64,000 nt of DNA, taken from positions 11,244-75,243 of the forward strand of contig CALJUX010000058.1 of the NCBI GenBank assembly GCA_937978655.1, given 5' to 3'. The notes under the pieces are model-generated. The model saw only the letters and a list, made by a program, of their open reading frames with translations. It had not been told where the DNA came from and made no database searches. Numbering within the stretch: the first letter of the stretch is position 1; each line of letters begins with the position of its first letter. This DNA is from an uncultured Chromatiaceae bacterium. GTDB taxonomy: Bacteria; Pseudomonadota; Gammaproteobacteria; Enterobacterales; Alteromonadaceae. A program made the translations under genes and the position numbers. Of this stretch, positions 17,230 through 25,884 are shown piece after piece.

Positions 17230-18033
17230 ATGCATCCGATGTTAAACATCGCTGTTCGTGCTGCGCGTGGCGCAGGCAATATTATCGCCCGGGCTTGTGG
17301 TCAGCTCGACATGGTTCAGACCAGCCAGAAAGGCACCAACGACTTTGTCACCAACGTCGACAAAGAAGCAGAACAGGCCATAGTGCAGATCCTGCGTAAA
17401 TCCTACCCGACTCACGATATCATCGGTGAAGAAGGCGGCGATTACGGCAGCTTCAATAGTGAATACCAATGGATCATCGACCCGCTCGATGGTACCGCCA
17501 ACTTCATCAAAGGTATCCCCCACTTCGCCGTCTCTATTGCGCTGCGTCACAATGGCAAGCTCGATCAGGCAGTCATTTATGACCCGTTGCGTGGCGAAGT
17601 CTTCACCGCCAGCCGTGGTGGTGGTGCCCAGTTAAACGGCCGCCGTATTCGTGTAACCAATGCGACCGATTTAAGTGGCACTATCCTGGCGACAGGTTTC
17701 CCATTTAAGCAAAAACATCAGCTCGATGCCTACACCGAAACCTTCAAGACCTTCTTCACCACTGCAGCGGACATCCGTCGCACCGGTTCAGCTGCGCTCG
17801 ATTTAGCTTATGTCGCTGCAGGTCGTTTAGACGGTTTCTGGGAAATTGGCTTAAAACCATGGGATATCGCAGCAGGCGAGCTGATTGTGCGCGAAGCCGG
17901 TGGCCTGGTCAGCGATTTCGTTGGCGGCAATAACCAGCTGAAAAGCGGCAACATCGTGGCGGGCAATCCAAAAGTGCTGGCCGCTATGTTAAAAGGCATG
18001 CGCCCGCATCTGCCTGAATCGCTGATGCGCTAA
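17230..18033 (+). CDS. suhB: Inositol-1-monophosphatase SuhB
   Basis: Mg-dependent inositol monophosphatase; in E. coli SuhB also binds RNA polymerase and NusA and belongs to the rRNA antitermination complex. It has 267 residues, as in E. coli. The metal-binding motifs are present: GEEGG, WIIDPLDGTANFIKGIPHF (the IMPase DPLDGT signature) and LKPWDIAAGELIVREAGG. An overlapping start at 17112 in another frame is spurious. It has its own promoter and terminator. Confidence 0.96.
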   Translation: MHPMLNIAVRAARGAGNIIARACGQLDMVQTSQKGTNDFVTNVDKEAEQAIVQILRKSYPTHDIIGEEGGDYGSFNSEYQWIIDPLDGTANFIKGIPHFAVSIALRHNGKLDQAVIYDPLRGEVFTASRGGGAQLNGRRIRVTNATDLSGTILATGFPFKQKHQLDAYTETFKTFFTTAADIRRTGSAALDLAYVAAGRLDGFWEIGLKPWDIAAGELIVREAGGLVSDFVGGNNQLKSGNIVAGNPKVLAAMLKGMRPHLPESLMR

Positions 18034-18043
18034 GCACTGAGAC

Positions 18044-18071
18044 AAAAACGCCGGCTGATGCCGGCGTTTTT
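18044..18071 (+). terminator. Rho-independent terminator after suhB
   Basis: AAAAACGCCGGC, TGAT, GCCGGCGTTTTT: long perfect stem with T tail, 11 bp after the suhB stop. Confidence 0.93.
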
Positions 18072-18097
18072 ATGTACAGGATGTACGGTACGGTGAA

Positions 18098-18139
18098 TCA
18101 GGACATTCGTAACGCCAATCAGTTGGCGTTACGCCTGAT
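18098..18139. repeat. Long interrupted palindrome (REP-like element or structured RNA)
   Basis: Core arms CGTAACGCCAA (18108-18118) and TTGGCGTTACG (18123-18133) are perfect over 11 bp with a TCAG loop. Outside them ATCAGG (18098-18103) pairs with CCTGAT (18134-18139), leaving a 5-base one-sided bulge. There is no T tract on either side, so it is not a simple terminator. It lies between suhB and the rhodanese gene, past the suhB terminator. Confidence 0.55.
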
Positions 18140-18224
18140 GAACGCCATGAGCTCCGCGAATGGCCGGCGCAAATGCAGGCACTTGGTGCCCAGAGCTTTG
18201 TGGCGATTTTCAGTTTTTTATCGC

Positions 18225-18593
18225 TTAATCCTGCACCACAGGCAAACCGGCATTGACCCAAGCCGTGTAACCACCAGCCAGACTCAGCACATCGCTGTAG
18301 CCCATCTGCTGTAACGCATCCGCCGCTAAGGCCGAACGAAAACCACCACCACAATACAAGATCAATGTTTGTTGTTTATCCTGCACTTTGCTTTCGATAT
18401 CGCGCTCTATCACACCTTTACCAATATGCATCGCTTGCGGTAAATGACCTTTTTGCCATTCCAGATCCTCGCGCACGTCAATCAGCACACAAGGTGCCTG
18501 ATGGGCATTGTATTGCTCGATGGTGATTTCCCGCACCCGGCTTTTGGCTGCATCGACCATGGCCAGAAAACCGGCATTATGTTGTTTACTCAT
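18225..18593 (-). CDS. Rhodanese-domain sulfurtransferase
   Basis: 122-residue single-domain rhodanese. The active-site Cys81 lies in the loop LYCGGGFRSA, and the conserved LIDVREDLEWQKGHLPQA (37-54) and the C-terminal GYTAWVNAGLP are typical. The loop CGGGFR is that of small single-domain rhodaneses that accept thiosulfate or protein persulfides. The frame is open upstream to 18650, but the ATG at 18593 is preceded by AAGGAG and gives the family length. No signal peptide, so cytoplasmic. The physiological partner is unknown. Confidence 0.88.
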   Translation of the reverse strand: MSKQHNAGFLAMVDAAKSRVREITIEQYNAHQAPCVLIDVREDLEWQKGHLPQAMHIGKGVIERDIESKVQDKQQTLILYCGGGFRSALAADALQQMGYSDVLSLAGGYTAWVNAGLPVVQD

Positions 18594-18774
18594 AAATGAC
18601 TCCTTCAAATACGTTGCCTGCAGAATGGTGCTCGCCAAAGATAACTGCACATCGCCACAAGCGGCTCCTGCACTTACGGCAGACCATCCATCCCCGGATA
18701 TAAAAAATTGCCCGGAGCAATTTTTAACAACGCAAAGCGTTGGCCTGAAAGGTAAGCGCTATGGATGGCGCGCA

Positions 18775-18802
18775 TAAAAAAGCCAGTCATCGACTGGCTT
18801 TT
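18775..18802 (-). terminator. Rho-independent terminator of secF
   Basis: Stem AAGCCAGTC / GACTGGCTT with a 3-base loop; in the minus direction it is followed by a T6 run. It lies a few bases after the secF stop and ends the queA-tgt-yajC-secDF cluster. Confidence 0.9.
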
Positions 18803-18806
18803 GGCA

Positions 18807-19748
18807 TCATAAAGATGGCGTATCCGCCCCTTCTTTTTCAATGACAGTTGGCATCAAATCCTCGCGGCTGGCGCCGAGGATCACCGCCAGGCCACTGGCG
18901 ACGAATACTGACGAGTATGTCCCGATAGCGATACCAAACAGCAGCGAGGCCGCAAAACCATGGATCATCGCACCGCCGATAAAAAACAGCACAATCAGTG
19001 TTAATGCGGTGGTAAATGACGTCATGGTCGTACGGCTTAACGTCGAGGTAATGGCTTCGTTCACCGTTTCATCCACTGTCGCATCACGTAATTTGCGGAA
19101 AGTTTCCCTAATCCGGTCAAATACGACGATGGTATCGTTAATGGAATAACCAATCAGCGCCAGCACACCGGCTAACACTGTCAGGTCAAATTCCATGCCG
19201 GTGATAGAAAACATCCCGAGCGTAATGATGACGTCGTGTAACAGCGATGCCACGGCACCCACAGAAAAACGCCATTCAAAGCGGGCTGCGACATAAATCA
19301 GTATCCCGACCAAGGCGCATAACACGGCGAGGAAACCATCTTCTTTCAGGTCATCACCGACCGCAGAACCAACCACGTCGACCTTGCGAACCGTCACCTG
19401 CTCCTGCGATGCTTCATTTGCAGCTGCAACGATTTGCTCGCCGATAGTCTTTTGTTCGACACCGGTGCGTGGTGCGATGCGAATCATCACATCCTGGCTG
19501 CTGCCAAAATATTGCACCTGCGCATCAGCAAAGCCGGCGGCAGTCAGTGACTGACGGACTTTATCTAAATCAGCCTGTTGCGGAAACTGCAGTTCAATCA
19601 CAGTACCGCCGGTGAAATCCAGCCCCAGATTCAGGCCCTTGATAAACAAGCTGCCAAGGGACGCCAACACCAGTACAGTGGATACAATCAGACAAATCCA
19701 TTTGTACTTCATAAAGTTAATGGCGTCTTTAAAAATAAATAACCGCAT
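18807..19748 (-). CDS. secF: Protein-export membrane protein SecF
   Basis: Works with SecD and YajC on the SecYEG translocon, using the proton gradient to pull proteins into the periplasm. It has 313 residues and six predicted membrane helices, the first at about 14-34 (YKWICLIVSTVLVLASLG). The SecF signature LNLGLDFTGGTVIELQF is at about 41-57, and GYSINDTIVVFDRIRE marks helix 4-5. A GGAG ribosome site precedes the start, 11 bp after secD, so translation is probably coupled. Confidence 0.98.
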   Translation of the reverse strand: MRLFIFKDAINFMKYKWICLIVSTVLVLASLGSLFIKGLNLGLDFTGGTVIELQFPQQADLDKVRQSLTAAGFADAQVQYFGSSQDVMIRIAPRTGVEQKTIGEQIVAAANEASQEQVTVRKVDVVGSAVGDDLKEDGFLAVLCALVGILIYVAARFEWRFSVGAVASLLHDVIITLGMFSITGMEFDLTVLAGVLALIGYSINDTIVVFDRIRETFRKLRDATVDETVNEAITSTLSRTTMTSFTTALTLIVLFFIGGAMIHGFAASLLFGIAIGTYSSVFVASGLAVILGASREDLMPTVIEKEGADTPSL

Positions 19749-19759
19749 ACTTCTGCTCC

Positions 19760-21610
19760 TTACACCGGCAGTTCATTACCGCGTTTCTGGCCCCAGATCA
19801 CATTCACGATCAGGCGGGTCACGACAACGGCGGTGAAAATAGAAGTCAGAATGCCGAGTGCCAGTGTGACGGCGAAGCCTTTCACCGGGCCAGTCCCGAC
19901 ACCAAACAGAATGAGCGCAACCAGCAAAGTCGTGATGTTGGAGTCAGCAATAGTGGCAAAGGCCCGGTCATAACCTTCGTGAATGGCCTGTATCGCCGAA
20001 CGGCCGTTGGCCAGCTCTTCGCGAATACGCTCGTTAATCAGCACGTTCGCGTCAACCGCCATACCAACTGTCAGCAGAATACCCGCCATGCCCGGTAACG
20101 TCAGAGTGGCGCCCGGGATCATTGCCAGCAAGCCGACTAACAATACCAGGTTACAAGCCAGCGCCACATTGGCGACCACACCAAACCATTTGTAGTACAA
20201 CACCATAAAAGCAACAACGGCTATCATGCCCCACATAATGGCGTTCATACCGAGATCGATGTTTTCCTGTCCGAGGCTTGGACCGATGGTACGTTCTTCC
20301 ACGATTTGAATAGGAGCAATCAGCGCACCGGCCCGCAGTAACACCGCCAGATTTTGTGCTTCACCTGGCGCATCCAGACCGGTGATACGGAAGCTGCGGC
20401 CTAAACGCGCCTGAATAGTGGCAACCGACACCACTTCTTCCTTTTTCTCCAGCAGCGATTTACCGTCCGCGTCTTTTTTACCTGTTGGTTTGTACTCGAT
20501 AAACACAGTCGCCATCGCTTTACCAATGGCATCTTTTGTGGCCAGTGAGAAGCTGTTACCACCTTTGGCATCAAGGTCGATATTAACCTGTGGCCGGCTG
20601 TATTCATCAAAACCAGCGTTCGCACCAACAATATGGTTGCCGGTCAGCATGATGCGTTTTTGCAGCACCACTGGCGCACCGCTGCGATCATAAAACAGCT
20701 GGGCAGAGGGTGGCAGGCGGCCTGCGACCGCACTGGCCACATCTGCCGTTTCATCGACTAAACGAAATTCGAGAGTCGCTGTTGCACCAAGAATTTCTTT
20801 GGCACGGGCAGTATCCTGTACGCCTGGCAACTGCACCACAATGCGCTCAGCGCCCTGACGTTGCACCAGTGGCTCGGCCACACCAATCGCATTAACGCGG
20901 TTACGGATAATCGTAATGTTCTGTGCCACAGCGTCTTCACGCAGCGCTTTGACTTTTGCTTCGCTGAATGTCACCACTAAGCTGTTGTCAGCGCCTTCGG
21001 TATACAGCATGTCGCGGTCTTTTTCCGACAGCACTTTTTGCGCTGCCTTGACGTCTTCCGGCGTACGGAAGGTCAGTACTACAGCTTGCTTCGGCAGGTC
21101 TGCTGTGACTGAGCGGTAGCGCACTTTGGCTTCGCGAAGGTCAGTCCGGTACGTCTGGACCAAATCATTGATGTTTTTGTCCATCGCGGTTTTCATGTCA
21201 ATTTCCATCAGGAAATGCACGCCACCGCGTAAGTCCAGGCCCAGTTTCATTGGCGCAGCGCCAATGGTGTCCATCCAGGCCGGTGTGGCCGGCGCCAGAT
21301 TCAGCGCTGTGACATATTTATCACCCAGCAACTGTTCAATCACTTCACGGGCTTTAAGCTGGTCTTCAGTCGTCAGAAAACGAGCCAGTACCTGGCCATC
21401 TTCTAATGCAACACTTTTGCTGCTGATGTGTTTGGCTGTCAGCTCAGTGTTGATTTTTTCGACGACTTCCGCCGTGACTTCAGCCCCACGGGTCGCATTG
21501 ATTTGCAGCGATGGATCGCTGGGGTACATATTGGGTAAGGCGTAGATAAAACTGACCACCATCACCACTACCACCAGCAGATAACGCCAGATTGAGTTCT
21601 GATTTAACAC
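19760..21610 (-). CDS. secD: Protein-export membrane protein SecD
   Basis: 616 residues, as in E. coli. It has an N-terminal membrane helix (about 8-26), then the large periplasmic P1 domain beginning at LGLDLRGGVHFLMEIDM, which cycles between conformations to pull substrate, and five C-terminal helices with GMAVDANVLINERIREEL and GYDRAFATIADSNITTLL, containing proton-relay Asp residues. The start is a GTG at 21610 with an AAGGA ribosome site. Part of the yajC-secD-secF operon. Confidence 0.98.
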   Translation of the reverse strand: MLNQNSIWRYLLVVVVMVVSFIYALPNMYPSDPSLQINATRGAEVTAEVVEKINTELTAKHISSKSVALEDGQVLARFLTTEDQLKAREVIEQLLGDKYVTALNLAPATPAWMDTIGAAPMKLGLDLRGGVHFLMEIDMKTAMDKNINDLVQTYRTDLREAKVRYRSVTADLPKQAVVLTFRTPEDVKAAQKVLSEKDRDMLYTEGADNSLVVTFSEAKVKALREDAVAQNITIIRNRVNAIGVAEPLVQRQGAERIVVQLPGVQDTARAKEILGATATLEFRLVDETADVASAVAGRLPPSAQLFYDRSGAPVVLQKRIMLTGNHIVGANAGFDEYSRPQVNIDLDAKGGNSFSLATKDAIGKAMATVFIEYKPTGKKDADGKSLLEKKEEVVSVATIQARLGRSFRITGLDAPGEAQNLAVLLRAGALIAPIQIVEERTIGPSLGQENIDLGMNAIMWGMIAVVAFMVLYYKWFGVVANVALACNLVLLVGLLAMIPGATLTLPGMAGILLTVGMAVDANVLINERIREELANGRSAIQAIHEGYDRAFATIADSNITTLLVALILFGVGTGPVKGFAVTLALGILTSIFTAVVVTRLIVNVIWGQKRGNELPV

Positions 21611-21631
21611 GCTAAATTCCTTCCGGGCTGC

Positions 21632-21970
21632 TTACAGCGATTTCATCGTGCCTTTCGGCAGTACGGCACTGATTGAGCCTTTTTGTACAGTGACTTCAGT
21701 CGTGTCATTCAGCGCAATCACGACAAAATCTTTGTCTTCGGCGATTTTCGCGATACGACCAACCAGGCCGCCCTGTGTTAACACTTCGTCGCCTTTGGCC
21801 AAAGACGCCATCAGGTTTTTGTGGTCTTTCATCCGTTTACTTTGCGGACGGAAAATCATGAAGTAAAAAATCAGACCAAACGCGGCCAGCATGATCACCA
21901 GATCTAAGCCACCACCCGGCTGACCGGCACCAGCCGTTTGCGCATGTGCATCAGAAATAAAAAAACTCAT
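21632..21970 (-). CDS. yajC: Preprotein translocase subunit YajC
   Basis: Small single-helix membrane protein associated with SecDF. It has 112 residues: a short periplasmic N-terminus, a membrane helix at about 23-41 (LDLVIMLAAFGLIFYFMIF) followed immediately by RPQSKRMKDHK, the YajC signature, and a soluble C-terminal domain with GDEVLTQGGLVGRI. GGGGA precedes the ATG. It lies between tgt and secD in the conserved order. Confidence 0.97.
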   Translation of the reverse strand: MSFFISDAHAQTAGAGQPGGGLDLVIMLAAFGLIFYFMIFRPQSKRMKDHKNLMASLAKGDEVLTQGGLVGRIAKIAEDKDFVVIALNDTTEVTVQKGSISAVLPKGTMKSL

Positions 21971-22007
21971 GGTTATCCCCTTAATTTTTAAAGTTTAATT
22001 TTAAATT

Positions 22008-23165
22008 TTATTCAGCAGTGGCTACGTCAGCCGGCATCACCGGCACTGGTGCATCCAAGGCCGGCACCGTCAGACCACGACGCGCGTAAAAATCTGCGAC
22101 AAAGGCGTCCAGTGTGCCTTGTTCAATCGCATTACGTAACCCTTGCATTAATTTTTGGTAATGATGCAGGTTGTGAATAGTGTTCAGCCGCGCGCCTAAA
22201 ATCTCATTACAACGGTCGAGATGATGGAGATATGCCCGCGAATAGTTTTTACAAGTGTAACAGTCGCAATTTTCGTCCAAAGGCGTGATATCGTCTTTGT
22301 ATTTGGCATTGCGGATCTTTATCACGCCGTTACTGACGAACAAATGACCGTTACGGGCGTTACGGGTTGGCATCACACAATCGAACATATCGATGCCCCG
22401 ACGCACCCCTTCCACCAGATCTTCCGGTTTCCCCACACCCATCAGATAACGCGGTTTATGTGCCGGCATTTTGTCAGTGGTGTGATTGAGGATTTTGATC
22501 ATTTCGTGTTTTGGCTCACCGACCGACAAACCGCCGATGGCGTAGCCATCAAAGCCGATGTCTTCGAGGCCATTTAACGACACATCGCGCAGGTTCGGAT
22601 ACATACCACCCTGGATAATGCCAAACAATGCAGACGGGTTGTCGCCGTGGGCGTCTTTGCTGCGTTTGGCCCAGCGCAGCGACATCTCCATCGACTTTTT
22701 CGCCTGCTGTTCTGTCGCCGGGTACGGCGTACATTCGTCGAAAATCATCACGATATCTGAGCCTAAATCCCGCTGCACCTGCATCGAGCGCTCCGGTGTC
22801 AGCTGGATTTTTTCGCCGTTCAGCGGCGAGCGGAAAGTCACGCCTTCTTCTTTGATTTTGCGCAGCTCACCGAGGCTAAACACCTGAAAACCACCGGAGT
22901 CGGTCAGGATTGGTTTATCCCAGTGCATAAAATCATGCAGGTCGCCATGCTTGCGGATGATTTCCGTGCCGGGGCGCAACATCAGGTGAAAGGTATTGCC
23001 AAGGCAAATCTGCGCGCCGGTATCGGCCAGTTCTTCCGGCGTCATGCCTTTTACAGTGCCGTAAGTGCCGACCGGCATAAAGGCCGGAGTATCGACGACG
23101 CCACGGGCAAATGTCATACGACCGCGCCGGGCTTTGCCGTCAGTTTTGATTAATTCAAATTTCAT
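22008..23165 (-). CDS. tgt: tRNA-guanine transglycosylase
   Basis: Exchanges guanine 34 of GUN-anticodon tRNAs for preQ1, the key step of queuosine synthesis. It has 385 residues. DSGGFQVFSLGELRKI contains the catalytic/binding Asp, GGLSVGEPKHEM is the TIM-barrel recognition loop, and CDCYTCKNYSRAYLHHL carries the zinc ligands (three Cys and one His). It is followed by yajC after 37 bp and preceded by queA. A promoter-like element in the queA-tgt gap may give it transcription independent of queA. Confidence 0.98.
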   Translation of the reverse strand: MKFELIKTDGKARRGRMTFARGVVDTPAFMPVGTYGTVKGMTPEELADTGAQICLGNTFHLMLRPGTEIIRKHGDLHDFMHWDKPILTDSGGFQVFSLGELRKIKEEGVTFRSPLNGEKIQLTPERSMQVQRDLGSDIVMIFDECTPYPATEQQAKKSMEMSLRWAKRSKDAHGDNPSALFGIIQGGMYPNLRDVSLNGLEDIGFDGYAIGGLSVGEPKHEMIKILNHTTDKMPAHKPRYLMGVGKPEDLVEGVRRGIDMFDCVMPTRNARNGHLFVSNGVIKIRNAKYKDDITPLDENCDCYTCKNYSRAYLHHLDRCNEILGARLNTIHNLHHYQKLMQGLRNAIEQGTLDAFVADFYARRGLTVPALDAPVPVMPADVATAE

Positions 23166-23215
23166 GGTGACCTCTATTGGCCGGAAAAACAGTCCAGCCT
23201 TTTTAAAAACGCCCG

Positions 23216-23244
23216 ATTGTAGCAGAAAGCCGGCCTGATGTTGA
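23216..23244 (-). promoter_or_regulatory. Possible internal promoter of tgt-yajC-secDF
   Basis: On the minus strand TCAACA (23239-23244), 17-bp spacer, TACAAT (23216-23221), followed by a GC-rich discriminator CGGGCG. It lies in the 97-bp queA-tgt gap, about 50 bp before tgt. Confidence 0.5.
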
Positions 23245-23262
23245 CAGCCCGGCCCTTGGCAA

Positions 23263-24297
23263 TCAGAGGATTAACATCGCATCGCCATAGGAATAAAACC
23301 GATACTGCTCGGCGATGGCTTCCTGGTAAGCATGCATAATAATATCGCGGCTACACAACGCCGATACCAGCATAATCAGCGTCGATTCCGGCAAATGGAA
23401 ATTAGTGATAAGCCCGTCGACCACGGCAAACTGATAACCCGGATAGATAAAAATCTGCGTGTCGCCATAATAAGGCTGCAACGGCTGCTCGGCCTTTTTG
23501 GCAAATTGCGCCGCCGATTCCAGCGAGCGCACCGACGTTGTGCCAACCGCAATGACCCGCTTGCCACGGGCTTTACAGGCTTCGACCGCCGCCACCACTT
23601 CCGGCGGCACTTCGATATATTCGGCGTGCATCTGATGCTCGAGAATATTGTCGACCCGCACCGGCTGAAAAGTGCCGGCACCGACGTGCAGGGTAACAAA
23701 CGCAAACTCCACGCCTTTGGCTTTGAGTGCGGCCAATAGCGGCTCATCAAAATGTAAACCAGCGGTCGGCGCGGCCACAGCGCCAGGTTTGGCGTTGTAG
23801 ACTGTCTGATAACGTTCGCGGTCGCTCTCTGCATCGGGTCTGTCGATATAAGGCGGCAGTGGCATATGGCCGAGCCGCTCCAGCATCGCCAGCACCGGCT
23901 CGTCGGATAACAGCGTGAGTTCAAATAACTCACCGTGGCGGCAGGTCATTTCAACTTCGGCGTCCTGCTCCAGGATTAAACGGTTGCCCGGCTTTGGCGC
24001 TTTGCTGGCGCGGATATGCGCCAGAAAACGTTTATCATCGAGCAACCGCTCGACTAATACTTCCACCTTGCCACCGGAAGCCTTCTGGCCAAATAGCCGG
24101 GCCGGGATCACACGGGTATTGTTAAACACTAACAAGTCGCCCGGATGGATGGCATCAAGCACCGCTTTAAACTGGGTGTGCTCGATAGCACCAGTCTGAC
24201 GCTGCAATCTCAGCAGCCGGCTGGCAGAGCGTTCTGGTTGGGGGAAACGGGCGATCAGCTGCTCAGGCAGCTCAAAAGAAAAATCTGATTTTTGCAT
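23263..24297 (-). CDS. queA: S-adenosylmethionine:tRNA ribosyltransferase-isomerase
   Basis: Adds the cyclopentene-forming ribosyl moiety of SAM to preQ1 in tRNA, giving epoxyqueuosine. It has 344 residues. It begins MQKSDFSFELPEQLIARFPQ and contains the hallmark motifs LLVFNNTRVIPARL, PTAGLHFDEPLL and VGAGTFQPV, plus VGTTSVRSLESA. It is the upstream member of the queA-tgt-yajC-secD-secF cluster, so two successive queuosine genes share an operon with secretion genes, as is usual in proteobacteria. Confidence 0.98.
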   Translation of the reverse strand: MQKSDFSFELPEQLIARFPQPERSASRLLRLQRQTGAIEHTQFKAVLDAIHPGDLLVFNNTRVIPARLFGQKASGGKVEVLVERLLDDKRFLAHIRASKAPKPGNRLILEQDAEVEMTCRHGELFELTLLSDEPVLAMLERLGHMPLPPYIDRPDAESDRERYQTVYNAKPGAVAAPTAGLHFDEPLLAALKAKGVEFAFVTLHVGAGTFQPVRVDNILEHQMHAEYIEVPPEVVAAVEACKARGKRVIAVGTTSVRSLESAAQFAKKAEQPLQPYYGDTQIFIYPGYQFAVVDGLITNFHLPESTLIMLVSALCSRDIIMHAYQEAIAEQYRFYSYGDAMLIL

Positions 24298-24509
24298 AGC
24301 AGGTCCGCTTTACTGACAAACGCTGGAATTGATGGGCTCGCGCCCGGCCGCACAGTCTACTGATCCGGCCACAGTTTCTCAATGACTCTCAGGCTTTTGG
24401 CTTACAGAAATAACGGCCAAAATCGTCAGAGATCCGCTGGAAGCTGCTCTATAATCGACATTGGCGCAGGACGCGCGTTGCAGCCCATCTGAGTTTACAG
24501 GGAGTCATT

Positions 24510-24734
24510 ATGGATATCTGGTTTAGTCTGATTTTGTTCACCGCCAGTCAGCTGATCCTGAGCTGGTACAGTTATCAGCTGGCCATCGAAAAAGGTTATT
24601 CACCCCGCCTGTTTGCGTTGACCGGCTTGCTGCCGGTTTTTAACCTGCTTGCCCTGATGTTGCTGCTGTTGTTGCCGGACCGCCGGCTGGCAGAACATCA
24701 ACTGTATTTCAGTAAATTCCGCCAGCGACCATAG
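24510..24734 (+). CDS. Small two-helix membrane protein, unknown
   Basis: 74 residues with two hydrophobic segments (about 3-22 and 36-56, the latter very leucine-rich: LLALMLLLLLP) joined by YSYQLAIEKGYSPR, suggesting a hairpin in the inner membrane with charged tail KFRQRP. A strong GGGAG ribosome site sits eight bases before the ATG, and a TATAAT at 24450-24455 could be its -10. I do not recognise the family. It stands alone between queA and oxyR. Confidence 0.6.
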   Translation: MDIWFSLILFTASQLILSWYSYQLAIEKGYSPRLFALTGLLPVFNLLALMLLLLLPDRRLAEHQLYFSKFRQRP

Positions 24735-24759
24735 CGCCGCCTGTTGTTTACAGGAACAC

Positions 24760-25686
24760 TCAGAGGCCTGCGTGATCGGCACATTTTTGCTGCAACACTT
24801 CGGCAATCAGTGTCGCCATCAGGCGGTAATTCCGCGATTTGCTGGATGTCGGCCGCCACGCGACACCGATATCCCGGGCGGCACCATTGTTCGATGGCGC
24901 CTGAGTGATGAGTTCAGTGCCCTGCAATAAACCGCTGTTAATCGCCATCTGCGGCATAAAAGTGACACCGAGTTTGTTGTTCACCATCTGCGTTAAGGTA
25001 TGCAGGCTGGTAGCAAAAAACGGATTCACTTTGCGCGAGTCTTCCAGCTCACAGGCTTTCACCGCATGACCGGTCAGACAATGTTCGCGTTCCAGCAAAA
25101 AAATACTCTCATCCGGCCACTGTGAAATATCCTGGCTAAAACCACGGTGTTGCCAGTCTTTATGTAACACCAGTTTAAAACCGTCCTGCGCCAGCACTTC
25201 GGTATGCAAAGCGCCAGTCTCATAGGGCAAAGCCAGCAGCACCATATCCAGCCTGCCTTCCGTTAAGGCCCGCAGCGAATTCTCTGAGGTATCTTCGCGC
25301 AGCAGCAATTGCAGTTCTGGATAGCGCACACGGCATAACGCCATCACTTCACTGAGGACAAAAGGTGCAATAGTCGGAATACAGCCAAGGCGAAACTGCC
25401 CCGTCATTGGTTTGCCCTGATTGCGGGCAAAGTCTGCCAGCTCTTCACATTGTTCGATGATATAACGGGCCTGGCGCACCACATCTTCGCCAAGCGGGGT
25501 GAAAATAAAGGTCTTGTGGTCCCGCTCCAGCAACTGTGCGTCGATGGTTTCTTCCAGATTGGCGATAGCCGCACTTAAAGTCGACTGACCGATATAACAG
25601 GCATCCGCAGCACGACCAAAATGCTGATGTTCATGCAGAGCGAGTAAATATTGCAGCTGTTTTACACTGGGCAGTCGTTTCATCAT
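24760..25686 (-). CDS. oxyR: Hydrogen-peroxide sensor OxyR (LysR family)
   Basis: LysR-type activator of peroxide defence. It has 308 residues from the ATG at 25686 (a second ATG is at 25683). The helix-turn-helix spans about 10-60 (HFGRAADACYIGQSTLSAAI) and the effector domain follows. Cys203 and Cys212 in EREHCLTGHAVKACELED have exactly the nine-residue separation of the E. coli redox pair Cys199/Cys208, and the segment FFATSLHTLTQMVNNKLGVT matches OxyR, so peroxide sensing is likely. The open frame runs back to 25803, but those 39 residues are not OxyR-like. No catalase or peroxidase gene lies next to it here. Confidence 0.9.
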   Translation of the reverse strand: MMKRLPSVKQLQYLLALHEHQHFGRAADACYIGQSTLSAAIANLEETIDAQLLERDHKTFIFTPLGEDVVRQARYIIEQCEELADFARNQGKPMTGQFRLGCIPTIAPFVLSEVMALCRVRYPELQLLLREDTSENSLRALTEGRLDMVLLALPYETGALHTEVLAQDGFKLVLHKDWQHRGFSQDISQWPDESIFLLEREHCLTGHAVKACELEDSRKVNPFFATSLHTLTQMVNNKLGVTFMPQMAINSGLLQGTELITQAPSNNGAARDIGVAWRPTSSKSRNYRLMATLIAEVLQQKCADHAGL

Positions 25687-25697
25687 AAATTCCGTTG

Positions 25698-25726
25698 TAT
25701 CGATTGAATTATCTGCGAAGATAGCG
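25698..25726. promoter_or_regulatory. Possible OxyR autoregulatory site
   Basis: Just upstream of oxyR the plus strand reads ATCG, seven bases, TATC, seven bases, ATAG, close to the OxyR pattern of tetrads ATAG/CTAT at 11-bp intervals. The fourth tetrad is not convincing, so this is a candidate only. Confidence 0.3.
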
Positions 25727-25844
25727 ATGACGATGCTAGTCCAGCGCTTCGCATGCTGCAACCTAAATGCGCCGGATACCGCTGATACTTTGGTCTGGAT
25801 CAATCACAGCTCGCCAGCTGAACAAGGTTGCAGCAACAGGGAAT

Positions 25845-25871
25845 AAAAAAACCGCCCGAAGGCGGTTTTTT
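25845..25871. terminator. Rho-independent terminator of the pit operon
   Basis: ACCGCC, CGAA, GGCGGT stem with seven A on one side and six T on the other. It lies 14 bp after the stop of the Pit gene, transcribed toward it on the minus strand. Confidence 0.9.
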
Positions 25872-25884
25872 AAACAGCGCAGAC

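Noticed and set aside
18072..18314. 80-codon frame after suhB
   Set aside because: It runs through the long palindrome and into the rhodanese gene on the other strand; no protein-like features.
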